A stretch of 64,000 nt of DNA, from positions 4,087,001 to 4,151,000 of the forward strand of contig NZ_CP126889.1 in NCBI RefSeq assembly GCF_030246845.1. The letters run 5' to 3'. The DNA is from Enhydrobacter sp. (lineage in GTDB: Bacteria > Pseudomonadota > Alphaproteobacteria > Reyranellales > Reyranellaceae). Shown here piece by piece: positions 50,855-58,627 of this stretch. Position numbers and translations under genes: made by a program. Each line of letters opens with the position of its first letter. Within the stretch, counting starts at the first letter, position 1. The notes below the pieces were generated by a model. The model was not told the DNA's origin. It did no database searches and saw only the letters and a program-made list of their open reading frames with translations.

Positions 50855-51547
50855 ATGCTGGCCAATTTCCTGATCCCCGTCCTCGACGACGGCTGGCGCT
50901 TCATCGCCGTTTTCGCAGCGGTGACATTCCTCGCCGCGCTCACCGGCATCGCCTGGCTGTTCTGGCCGCTGATGGCCCTGACCTTGTGGTCGGTGTATTT
51001 TTTCCGCGACCCGCCGCGCAGCGTCCCGCAGGAGGACGGCCTTCTGATCGCGCCGGCCGATGGCTTGGTCCAGATGGTCGCCGAGGCCGCGCCGCCGGCC
51101 GAGCTCGGTCTCGGCGACCAGCCACTGACCCGCGTCTCGATCTTCTTGAGCGTGTTCGACGTGCATATCAATCGCGCCCCTTGCGCCGGCATGGTCGAGA
51201 CGATGGCCTATCGGTCCGGCAAGTTCCTGAACGCCGCCGCCGACAAGGCGAGCGAGGACAACGAGCGCATGGCGATCGCCTTCCGCCGCGCCGACGGTCG
51301 ACTGATCGGTTGTGTCCAGATTGCCGGCTGGGTGGCCCGGCGCATCGTCTGCTCCGTGAAGCCGGGCCAGACGGTGGCGGCGGGCGAGCGCTTCGGCCAT
51401 ATCCGCTTCGGCAGCCGCACCGATCTCTATCTGCCGCCGGGCGCTCGTCTGCTGGTGGCGGCGGGGCAGCGCATGATCGGTGGCGAGACGGTGATGGCCG
51501 AGCTCGACCCGGCAATCGGCGCGCCGAGATCGGCGATCGAATTCTAG
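50855..51547 (+). CDS. psd: phosphatidylserine decarboxylase
   Basis: A 230-residue short-form PSD that turns phosphatidylserine into phosphatidylethanolamine. There are hydrophobic stretches near the N-terminus, the sequence VSIFLSVFDVHINRAPCAGM with its catalytic histidine, and the self-processing site GHIRFGSRTDLYLPPGARLL, cleaved between Gly and Ser to create the pyruvoyl group. It precedes pssA by 20 bases, the usual order in alphaproteobacteria, so the two membrane-lipid steps are made together. Confidence 0.95.
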   Translation: MLANFLIPVLDDGWRFIAVFAAVTFLAALTGIAWLFWPLMALTLWSVYFFRDPPRSVPQEDGLLIAPADGLVQMVAEAAPPAELGLGDQPLTRVSIFLSVFDVHINRAPCAGMVETMAYRSGKFLNAAADKASEDNERMAIAFRRADGRLIGCVQIAGWVARRIVCSVKPGQTVAAGERFGHIRFGSRTDLYLPPGARLLVAAGQRMIGGETVMAELDPAIGAPRSAIEF

Positions 51548-51567
51548 GGGACCGTAGAGGGACCACC

Positions 51568-52395
51568 ATGGACAGGGACTATCGCAGCCGCCGCGGACTG
51601 CGCGGCTTTTCGGTCAACCGGCTCATTCCGAATGTGCTGACGCTGGCGGCTCTTTGCTCAGGGTTGACCGCGATCAGGTTCGCCTTGCGGGGCGAATTCC
51701 GCCTGGCCGTGATCGCGATCATCGTGGCGGCGATCTTCGATGCGCTCGATGGCCGGGTTGCCCGGCGTCTGGGGGTCACGAGCCAGTTCGGGGCCGAACT
51801 CGACTCGCTGTCCGATTTTCTTTGCTTCGGCGTTACCCCGGCCCTGGTGCTCTATCTCGCCTCGCTGAAGGATGGCGGCGCGCTTGGCTGGGTGGTGACC
51901 CTGATGTTCCCGATCTGCTCGGCGCTGCGTCTTGCCCGCTTCAATACCGGCCTGCTGGCCGACACTCCGCCGCCCGCCTGGACCGGGTCCTTCTTTACGG
52001 GCGTGCCGGCGCCGGCGGGTGCCTTGCTGGCGCTGATCCCGCTGGTGGTCAGCTTCGAAGCCGAAGCCGCATGGCCTCGGCATCCGCTGGCGGTTGGGGT
52101 GACCCTGGTTGTGGTCGGCGGCCTCATGGTGAGCCGCCTTCCGACATTTTCATTCAAAAAAGGGCGGATTCCCCGTCACCTCGTCCTGCCCTCGCTCCTC
52201 GCCGCAGCATTGGTCATGGGCGTCATGGCCAGCTCGCCCTGGATCGGGCTGTCCCTGCTGGGGCTTGTCTATATCGGACTCATCCCCTTCAGTTGGCTGG
52301 CCTATCGCCGACAGGCGACGCAGGAGCGGGCGGCGCCTTCGGCCGATGTGGTGTCGTTGCGCCGCGTCGACAATCGCCCTAATTTTGAAGAATGA
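51568..52395 (+). CDS. pssA: CDP-diacylglycerol--serine O-phosphatidyltransferase
   Basis: A 275-residue multi-pass membrane enzyme making phosphatidylserine from CDP-diacylglycerol and serine. The CDP-alcohol phosphotransferase motif is visible as FDALDGRVARRLGVTSQFG followed by AELDSLSDF (D-G-x2-A-R-x8-G-x3-D-x3-D). About eight hydrophobic segments follow. The ATG at 51568 lies 20 bases after psd. It ends just before an AT-rich region and the Tad locus, so it closes its operon. Confidence 0.95.
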   Translation: MDRDYRSRRGLRGFSVNRLIPNVLTLAALCSGLTAIRFALRGEFRLAVIAIIVAAIFDALDGRVARRLGVTSQFGAELDSLSDFLCFGVTPALVLYLASLKDGGALGWVVTLMFPICSALRLARFNTGLLADTPPPAWTGSFFTGVPAPAGALLALIPLVVSFEAEAAWPRHPLAVGVTLVVVGGLMVSRLPTFSFKKGRIPRHLVLPSLLAAALVMGVMASSPWIGLSLLGLVYIGLIPFSWLAYRRQATQERAAPSADVVSLRRVDNRPNFEE

Positions 52396-52447
52396 TAATT
52401 ACATCAATCACTTATTTATCTTTCTTCATCTTCCTCATGAGATTTCA

Positions 52448-52476
52448 TTGACTGTAAAGATTGATTTAAATAGTAT
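52448..52476 (+). promoter_or_regulatory. sigma70-like promoter upstream of flp
   Basis: TTGACT (52448-52453) and TAGTAT (52471-52476) are separated by exactly 17 bases in an AT-rich stretch, matching the consensus at five and four of six positions. The predicted start site would leave a leader of about 35 bases before the flp ATG at 52520. The segment stands out against the G+C-rich surroundings. Confidence 0.55.
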
Positions 52477-52519
52477 TTATAAGTCTAGGAATAATCATAC
52501 AAAAATGGAGATCCCCCTC

Positions 52520-52684
52520 ATGTTGTCTCTTTTCCGTCGATTGATGAAGGATGTCGAAGGTGCGACGGCGATCGAATACACATTGATCGTCTCGCTCATC
52601 GCGGTTGCGGCCATTGCCTCTATGCGGACAGTCAGTGGCAAGGTCAGCAACGTGCTGAGCAATGTCAGCGGCGTCATGAGCTGA
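52520..52684 (+). CDS. flp: Flp/Fap-type pilin
   Basis: A 54-residue prepilin. A basic leader of 14 residues (MLSLFRRLMKDVEG) precedes the prepilin cleavage site G|ATAIEYTLI, with Glu at position 5 and Tyr at 6 of the mature protein, followed by a hydrophobic helix and a Ser/Val-rich tail. CpaA cleaves it and CpaF drives assembly. GGAG is nine bases before the ATG at 52520; an ATG at 52505 would add five residues. A terminator follows the gene, giving it a separate high-level transcript. Confidence 0.93.
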   Translation: MLSLFRRLMKDVEGATAIEYTLIVSLIAVAAIASMRTVSGKVSNVLSNVSGVMS

Positions 52685-52710
52685 GTGAGCGGACATAGGC
52701 AGCTCACGAT

Positions 52711-52739
52711 GGGCGTCCCCAGCAGTGGGACGCCCTTTT
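52711..52739 (+). terminator. rho-independent terminator after flp
   Basis: GGGCGTCCC (52711-52719) pairs with GGGACGCCC (52727-52735) around CAGCAGT, then TTTT follows. It begins 27 bases after the flp stop. Confidence 0.9.
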
Positions 52740-52987
52740 CTTTGAGCTACCATTAGCTGTGATCTTCGATAAATTATTATTTAGATTGAAAGGATTACAG
52801 GCTTGATTTAAGGTTAACAAAGAGCTATCGTGCGCGACGATTTCTTTGTTGTTTCACGCCTTGACCATATTTGGCTGTCGCTGAAGGTTTGAATCAAGAA
52901 TACTTCGTAAGTGATTTTGAAAGAACAACAAAGAGATTTTGGGGAGAGGCAGTGTCGTACCGCGGCAGGTCTCGAATTGGGGGTGGG
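52740..52987 (+). promoter_or_regulatory. AT-rich leader and likely promoter region before cpaA
   Basis: After the flp terminator there is a 248-base stretch, AT-rich for most of its length (about 52745-52940), before the cpaA ATG at 52988. It contains runs such as gataaattattatttagatt and no open frame that resembles a protein. No single -10/-35 pair is outstanding, so the promoter within it is not pinned down. Confidence 0.4.
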
Positions 52988-53479
52988 ATGTCGCTGTTGG
53001 CGTTTTTGCAGGCTTGTTGCGTGGCCGCCTTTGCCGTCCTGCTGATTGCCGCCGGCTGGCAGGATTTGCGCACCATGCGGATCGCGAACGGCCTGTCCAT
53101 TGGCATCGCCGCGAGCTTTGCCCTGTGGGCAGCGGCCGGAATGGGCCTCGGTCACCTCGTCCTGGCGCAGATCGGTTGGGCGTTCGCTTGCGCCGCGGCC
53201 GTCTTTGGCCTTGGTGCCTTGGCCTTCGCTGTCGGCGCGATTGGCGGCGGGGACGTGAAGCTGCTCGCGGCCGCCAGTTTGTTTGCCGGCCCTGCCCATC
53301 AGATCGACTTCCTCACGGTCACCGCGCTCGTCGGCGGATTTCTCGGCCTCGCCATTCTTGCCGGCGCCCGGGTCGGTCCCTCCGACCGCTCCGAAAGCGC
53401 CGTGCGTGGGGGCCTACCGTACGGTCCCGCGATCGCTGCCGGCGGCCTGTGGGTTGCCGCTTCGCTCGTGACCGCCTGA
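52988..53479 (+). CDS. cpaA: prepilin peptidase CpaA
   Basis: A 163-residue integral membrane aspartate protease of the A24 type. The two catalytic aspartates are in IAAGWQDLRTMRIANGLS (first Asp) and AVGAIGGGDVKLLAAASLF (GxGD motif, second Asp). It removes the leader of Flp pilin and pseudopilins. An ATG at 52988 is given; a GTG at 52952 is possible. cpaB follows 13 bases after the stop. Confidence 0.92.
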   Translation: MSLLAFLQACCVAAFAVLLIAAGWQDLRTMRIANGLSIGIAASFALWAAAGMGLGHLVLAQIGWAFACAAAVFGLGALAFAVGAIGGGDVKLLAAASLFAGPAHQIDFLTVTALVGGFLGLAILAGARVGPSDRSESAVRGGLPYGPAIAAGGLWVAASLVTA

Positions 53480-53492
53480 TCGCGGGGACGAA

Positions 53493-54476
53493 ATGAACAG
53501 CAAGCGCATCGTCTTTCTGTTGCTGGCCGTCATCGTCGCCGGCATGACGGCTTTCCTTGCCCGCGCGTGGCTTCAGGGCGAGCGCGCGGCGATCCTGGCG
53601 CAAGCGCAAGCCGGCGCCCAACGGAGCCAACCGGCGGCGACCGCCCATAAAGTGCTGGTGGCGAAGGGTCCGATCGGCAGGGGCCACATCGTCAAACCGG
53701 ACGACCTTCGCTGGCAGGCCTGGCCGGGCGGGGATCTGGCTCCCGCCTATATCCTCGAAGGCAAGCGGCAACTGACCGATTTCGTCGGCGCCGTTGTCCG
53801 CAACCCGATGGGGCCGGGCGAGCCCGTCACCGAAACCAAGCTGGTGCTTGCCGGCACCCGCGGCTTTCTGTCCGCCGTGCTGCACCCCGGGATGCGCGCG
53901 GTCAGCGTGGCGATTTCGGCGACTTCGGCCGTCTCGGGCTTCATCTACGCGGGCGATCGCGTCGACGTTCTTCTGACGCAGACGCTGAACTCGCCGCAGG
54001 GTCAGCACAAGGCGACCGAGACCATCCTGCGCAATGCCCGTGTGATTGCCATAGACCAGAAGGTCGACTCGGCGCCGACCGACAAGCCGGACCTTGCCAA
54101 GACGGCCACGCTCGAGCTCACGCCCAAGCAGACCGAGATCGTCACGCTCGCGGTGAAGATGGGCGACTTGTCGTTGGTGCTGCGCAGCCTGCAGGAGAAC
54201 GACGACAGCGAGTCGGTGACCGGCGAGGATGCGCCGGCCGAGCCGGGCGACAGCTATACCCGCGACGTGCAGGTCAGCCGCCTGATCAGCGACGGCCCTC
54301 CACCCCAGCCGCCGGCGCACACAGTGTTCGTTCTGCGCGGCAGCGGCCAGAGCAAGCAAAACCTCGACGACGGCAACGGCGGTTCCGGCAGCGAGGAAGG
54401 CCAAGAAGGAAAGCCCGCCGACAAGAAGACGCCGCGTACGACGACGTTCACCCGAACCTACAGCGTGTCGCCATGA
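53493..54476 (+). CDS. cpaB: Flp pilus assembly protein CpaB
   Basis: A 327-residue periplasmic protein with one N-terminal membrane anchor (MNSKRIVFLLLAVIVAGMTA) and a SAF/antifreeze-like domain with KVLVAKGPIGRGHIVKPDDL around residue 55. RcpC-type domain follows up to about residue 250, ending with TKTFTRTYSVSP-like C-terminus. It works with the secretin CpaC in the outer assembly. Its stop overlaps the cpaC ATG by four bases. Confidence 0.9.
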   Translation: MNSKRIVFLLLAVIVAGMTAFLARAWLQGERAAILAQAQAGAQRSQPAATAHKVLVAKGPIGRGHIVKPDDLRWQAWPGGDLAPAYILEGKRQLTDFVGAVVRNPMGPGEPVTETKLVLAGTRGFLSAVLHPGMRAVSVAISATSAVSGFIYAGDRVDVLLTQTLNSPQGQHKATETILRNARVIAIDQKVDSAPTDKPDLAKTATLELTPKQTEIVTLAVKMGDLSLVLRSLQENDDSESVTGEDAPAEPGDSYTRDVQVSRLISDGPPPQPPAHTVFVLRGSGQSKQNLDDGNGGSGSEEGQEGKPADKKTPRTTTFTRTYSVSP

Positions 54477-56629
54477 TAACGATCCCCTCCGTTGCACCGG
54501 CGTCGCCCAGGTGGCGCCATGTCGGCGCTTCTCTGGCGCTGGCAGCCTCTTTTGCTTTCGTCCTGCAGCCTGCCATCGCACTCGCCCAGTCGCCGGACAG
54601 CGAATCGGCGTCCCAAAGCCATGCAACCAAGCCGAAGCCTCACACCAAGCAGGCCGCGAAGAAGGCTTCGCGGCACGCGGCGAACGACTTCGTCTCCGAC
54701 GATCTCAACCGGCGCGAGGCGGAACGCGCCGCGCTGGTCGTGCGCGAGCTGACCGGAGAGGCGGCGCCGGCTGCCGGCCCTTCCGGATCCTCGAAAGCTG
54801 CCGCCAAACCGACCCACGCGTCCGTTCCCGCCGTCGCGACGGCTGAAAAGCCCCAACGCACGGCAAAGAAGACGTCGAGGCATGCACCCAACGACTTCGT
54901 CTCCGACGACCTCAACCGGCGCGAGGCGGAGCGCGCGCAACGGGTCGTCCACGAATTGACCGAGGCCGCGGTTCCGGCGGCTGCAACCCCGACCGTCATG
55001 GCGCAGGCCACGTCTGGCGCGACCGACCAGCCGGAAATAATGCACGGCGGTCCTTCGGCGAGTGTGGCGCAGGCCCCGGCGCACACGACCGAGCGGCCCG
55101 ACGTGCTACGCGGTGCCCCGGCCGACACGGCGCGGACGCCATTGGCCACCGATGCGAAATCGGAATCTCCGCCTCTTCCATCGACGGCCCAGCCGGTGCC
55201 CCAGCTCGCGCAAGCGCCGGCGCCTGCGCCCGTGCCGATCCAGCCGCCATCGGGTACAACCACGCCGACCACGCCGCCGGCCGTCGTCGGGGGCGCGCCG
55301 GGCCGGGCTTTCGGGCAAAGCCAGGTGGTGCCCCCGCAGCAGCCGACGCTCAGGCTCGAGGTCAACAAGGGAACGGCCGTAAAGCTGCCGGGCCCGGCCT
55401 CGACCGTGTTCGTGGCCGCTCCCGACATTGCCGACGTCCAGGTGAAGTCGCCCGGCATGATCTATGTCTTCGCCAAGAAGCCCGGTGACACCGTGCTCTA
55501 TGCCGTCGACAGCCAGGATCGGGTGCTGCTCAATACTATTGTCAGCGTGACCTCGCCGCTCAGCCGCATCAAGGGCGCGCTCGATTCGATCCATCCTCAC
55601 AACGGTGTCACCTTCGACAACCAGGGCGAGACGATCGTCCTGGGCGGCACCGTCCGCTCGGCGCAGGTGGCCGAGGACGCGCGGCGCCTTGCGTTGCAGC
55701 AGGTCAACGGCAACGCGTCCAAGGTGATCAGCAACATCCAGGTCGATGCGCCGACCCAGGTCCAACTCCAGGTGAAGGTCGCGGAGGTCAATCGCGACTC
55801 CCTGAAGCGTGTCGGTATCAACTGGCAGAACATCAGCAATGTCGCCCTGTTCGGCACGGGATGGGCCTCGGCCGGCTTTGCCATCAACACGATCCAGAAT
55901 ACAGGCGGCGCCGCTTCCGGCCTGATCAGGCTGCAGACCAACGGCGGTCTCACGTCACTGATCGATTTCCTCGCCACGCAGGGCCAGGCCACGATTCTCG
56001 CCGAGCCCAATCTGATCGCCATGTCCGGGGAGAACGCGAGCTTCTTGGCAGGCGGTGAAATCCCCGTGATCGCGCCGCAAGGCGGGATCACCAATACGAT
56101 CGCGGTCACCTACAAGCAGGTCGGTATCAGCCTCAATTTCACACCGACGATCATTGGCGACCGCATCAACCTCAAGGTCGCACCGGAGGTGAGCCAGGTC
56201 ACCACGACCGGACAGGTGAGCGTGCCGATCTCCCCCACGGCGTCGATCATCGTGCCGGCGATCCAGACGCGCCGCGCTTCCACCACTGTCGAGCTCGGAA
56301 GCGGGCAGAGCTTCGCGATTGCCGGCCTCATGCAGCGGACGACGAAGCAGGACATCCAGAAGATGCCCTGGCTCGGCGATATTCCCGTGCTGGGCGCGCT
56401 CTTCAAGTCCGACGCCTATCAGCGCAACGAAACCGAGCTCGTCATCATCGTCACGCCCTACTTCGTCCAGCCGACGAACGACCAATTGCGCACGCCGCTC
56501 ACCGCGCGCGTGCCGCCGACCGACGCCGATCGGATCATCTATGGGCGCTTCAACAATCCCACGCCGCCGCAGCGCTTGACGGTGGGCCAGCAGTCGGCCG
56601 GCCCAACGGCCGGCTTCAAGCTCAATTAG
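54473..56629 (+). CDS. cpaC: outer-membrane secretin CpaC
   Basis: A 718-residue secretin. Residues 1-38 form a long signal peptide ending ALAQ. A variable region with duplicated segments spans about 45-270, then the N0/STN-like block TLRLEVNKGTAVKLPGPAST and the BON-like VRSAQVAEDARRLALQQVNG, and the secretin core with VQLQVKVAEVNRDSLKRVG and SFAIAGLMQRTTKQDIQKMP, ending in the NETELVIIVTPYFVQPTNDQ strand. It is the outer-membrane channel of the Flp pilus. The duplicated segments are listed as separate repeats. Confidence 0.92.
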   Translation: MITIPSVAPASPRWRHVGASLALAASFAFVLQPAIALAQSPDSESASQSHATKPKPHTKQAAKKASRHAANDFVSDDLNRREAERAALVVRELTGEAAPAAGPSGSSKAAAKPTHASVPAVATAEKPQRTAKKTSRHAPNDFVSDDLNRREAERAQRVVHELTEAAVPAAATPTVMAQATSGATDQPEIMHGGPSASVAQAPAHTTERPDVLRGAPADTARTPLATDAKSESPPLPSTAQPVPQLAQAPAPAPVPIQPPSGTTTPTTPPAVVGGAPGRAFGQSQVVPPQQPTLRLEVNKGTAVKLPGPASTVFVAAPDIADVQVKSPGMIYVFAKKPGDTVLYAVDSQDRVLLNTIVSVTSPLSRIKGALDSIHPHNGVTFDNQGETIVLGGTVRSAQVAEDARRLALQQVNGNASKVISNIQVDAPTQVQLQVKVAEVNRDSLKRVGINWQNISNVALFGTGWASAGFAINTIQNTGGAASGLIRLQTNGGLTSLIDFLATQGQATILAEPNLIAMSGENASFLAGGEIPVIAPQGGITNTIAVTYKQVGISLNFTPTIIGDRINLKVAPEVSQVTTTGQVSVPISPTASIIVPAIQTRRASTTVELGSGQSFAIAGLMQRTTKQDIQKMPWLGDIPVLGALFKSDAYQRNETELVIIVTPYFVQPTNDQLRTPLTARVPPTDADRIIYGRFNNPTPPQRLTVGQQSAGPTAGFKLN
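54659..54754 (+). repeat. CpaC N-terminal repeat copy 1
   Basis: Residues 63-94 of CpaC, containing SRHAANDFVSDDLNRREAER and a following VVRELT. At the DNA level it is nearly identical to the second copy 207 bases downstream; the shared block around gacttcgtctccgacgatct differs at a single base. Confidence 0.85.
54866..54961 (+). repeat. CpaC N-terminal repeat copy 2
   Basis: Residues 132-163 of CpaC, containing SRHAPNDFVSDDLNRREAER and a following VVHELT. The spacer between the copies is 37 residues, Pro/Ala/Lys rich. Confidence 0.85.
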
Positions 56630-56640
56630 GAGGGAGTTCG

Positions 56641-57321
56641 ATGCGCTCCATTCTCCTCGTCCTTCTCGCCGCATTGGCGCTTGCCGCCTGCGAAAATCCG
56701 GTCGCGCAGGAAGCAATGGTCGACACGCGCACCACGCCGACGCGTGCCGATACCATGCTGGCGATTGGCTTCCGGCCCGGCTCAGGCCAACTCGATGCCG
56801 GCCAGGTGCGCGAACTGCAGACCATGGTGGCGGCCGGCCGCGCTGCCGAACGCGACGAGTTCGTGGTGGTGACCGACGGTTCGGGCGGGCCGATCCAGCA
56901 GGCGCGTGCACGGCAGGTCATGCACCGCCTCTCGAACGCCGGTGCGCGCTGGGTGGGTTCGACGGTCGAGCCGGCCATGACCATGGGGCCGGACAAGGTG
57001 GTCGTGGTCCGTTCCGAGTACCGGATCGCCGAGCGCGACTGTCCCAACTACAACCCGTCCAGCATCGCCAACGTCAACGAGGCGGTGATGGGCGGCTTCG
57101 GCTGCGCAACGGCCTACAATTCCGGCCAGATGCTGGCTCGTCCGCGCGATGCGGCCGTCGGCCGCTCGCCCGGACCTGCCGACGCCACCGTCAATGCCGC
57201 GGCTGTGCAGCGCTATCGCGAAGGCAAGGTGCGCACGGCGGAAGCCGGCGGCGGCAGCGGCGGCGGCGGGGTGGGCGGCATCGGCGGCGGCTCGGGCGCC
57301 ACCGGCATGTCCGGCAACTGA
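56641..57321 (+). CDS. cpaD: pilus assembly lipoprotein CpaD
   Basis: A 226-residue lipoprotein. The signal ends in a lipobox around LALAAC with the lipidated Cys18. The mature chain has an OmpA-like phosphate-free fold pattern: TMLAIGFRPGSGQLDAGQVR, EFVVVTDGSGGPIQQARARQ, and the conserved CPNYNPSSIANVNEAVMGGF followed by Gly/Ser-rich tail. It is the periplasmic lipoprotein partner of CpaC; the Gly-rich end GGGSGGGGVGGIGGGSGATG is unusually long. GGAGGG precedes the ATG at 56641. Confidence 0.88.
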   Translation: MRSILLVLLAALALAACENPVAQEAMVDTRTTPTRADTMLAIGFRPGSGQLDAGQVRELQTMVAAGRAAERDEFVVVTDGSGGPIQQARARQVMHRLSNAGARWVGSTVEPAMTMGPDKVVVVRSEYRIAERDCPNYNPSSIANVNEAVMGGFGCATAYNSGQMLARPRDAAVGRSPGPADATVNAAAVQRYREGKVRTAEAGGGSGGGGVGGIGGGSGATGMSGN

Positions 57322-57331
57322 CGAGGAGAGC

Positions 57332-58618
57332 ATGGCTTCGGCGGGAACGCAGCGCCGGCTGGCGACCACAGACGCGGCGGAAAGACCGGCAATAGCCGCG
57401 ATGGCCTTCATCGGCGATTCCGTCGCCCAGCGGAGGGTGTCGACCGATCTCTTCGGCATGACTTTGGGCAAGGCGAACGTCCGCGAAGGCTCGATCGCCA
57501 CTGCGCTGGCCATCAGCGAGTGGCCCCGCGACCTCGATTTGCTGATTGTCGATCTCGCCGATGCCGGCGATCCGGTGGCCGACGCGGCCGCGCTGAAGAC
57601 CGCCGTTCCCGGCAACTGCATCGTGATCGGCCTCGGCCGGATCAACGACGTGGCGCTCTATCGCGATCTCATGGCTGTCGGTTTCAGCGACTATCTTGCC
57701 TTGCCGCTCGCCGAAGGCGCCATGGGGCGTACGGTGGAGCGCGCGTTCGAGATGCGCGAGCGCGGCATCGGCACGGGGGCGGCGAACGGCGCTGCCGCAA
57801 CGAATGCCAAGCCGCGCACCTTGTCGGTCATCGGCTCGCGCGGCGGCGTGGGCGCGACGACGGTCGCCATCGCGGTTGCCGGCATGCTGGGCCATCGCCT
57901 CAAGGAAGACGTCCTGCTGATCGATTTCGACCTGCATTACGGCTCGCTCATGCTGGCGCTCGACCTCGAGGCGATCGATGCGCTGCGCGAAGCGCTCGAC
58001 CAGCCGGACCGCGTCGACGCGACATTCATCCAGCAGGTCGCGCAAAAGAAGGGCGAATATCTCTATGCGATCGGCGCCGAGGAAGCGCCGACAGGAAGCT
58101 TTCAGGCCCGCCCACATGCGGCGAACGACTTCCTTCGCGCGGTGCATCGCCGCTTCCGTTGGGTGGTGGCCGACGTGCCGCGCGGCGATCCGGCGATCCA
58201 GCGGCAGGTGATCGAAGCGTCGACCGATGTTCTTCTCGTCACGGACATGTCGCTGCCGGGCGTGCGCGACGCGATGCGCCTGCAGCAGCTCGTCCACGAC
58301 ATCGCGCCGGGCGCCCGCTTGTATCTGGCCACCAGCGGCGTGCTCGATGCGCGACGCTCGGCCGTCAAGGTTGCCGACGTCGAGCGGACGCTCGGCCGCA
58401 AGGTCGACTGCCAGGTCTCGGGCGACGTCGCGGCCGCCCTGGCGGCGATCAACTTCGGCAAGCCGGTTGCGGACGCCGTTCCCAACAGCGCGATCGTGAA
58501 ATCGCTGAAGCCCCTCGTCGCTGCCTTGGACGATTCCTCCAGCTCGGCAGGGCCCGCATCGGCGAGCGTGCTGCTGCGGCTCGCCCACTCGCTCAAGAAC
58601 CGGAAAGGCAAGAAATAG
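57332..58618 (+). CDS. cpaE: CpaE/TadZ-type localisation ATPase
   Basis: A 428-residue protein. Residues 20-130 form a receiver-like domain lacking a clear phosphoacceptor pattern, and the C-terminal part is MinD/ParA-like. The Walker-A segment reads VIGSRGGVGATTVAIAVAGM: GVGATT has alanine where ParA has lysine, as in other CpaE/TadZ proteins. LLIDFDLHYGSLMLALDLEA is the Walker A-prime/B region. It positions the pilus machinery at the cell pole. cpaF follows 9 bases after the stop. Confidence 0.9.
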   Translation: MASAGTQRRLATTDAAERPAIAAMAFIGDSVAQRRVSTDLFGMTLGKANVREGSIATALAISEWPRDLDLLIVDLADAGDPVADAAALKTAVPGNCIVIGLGRINDVALYRDLMAVGFSDYLALPLAEGAMGRTVERAFEMRERGIGTGAANGAAATNAKPRTLSVIGSRGGVGATTVAIAVAGMLGHRLKEDVLLIDFDLHYGSLMLALDLEAIDALREALDQPDRVDATFIQQVAQKKGEYLYAIGAEEAPTGSFQARPHAANDFLRAVHRRFRWVVADVPRGDPAIQRQVIEASTDVLLVTDMSLPGVRDAMRLQQLVHDIAPGARLYLATSGVLDARRSAVKVADVERTLGRKVDCQVSGDVAAALAAINFGKPVADAVPNSAIVKSLKPLVAALDDSSSSAGPASASVLLRLAHSLKNRKGKK

Positions 58619-58627
58619 GGCCGGAAC

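Noticed and set aside
47410..51567. Plus-strand open frame running through icd antisense, the LOG antisense and into pssA
   Set aside because: Only its last 275 codons (from 51568) encode a real protein, PssA. The rest is a reading-frame shadow of minus-strand genes.
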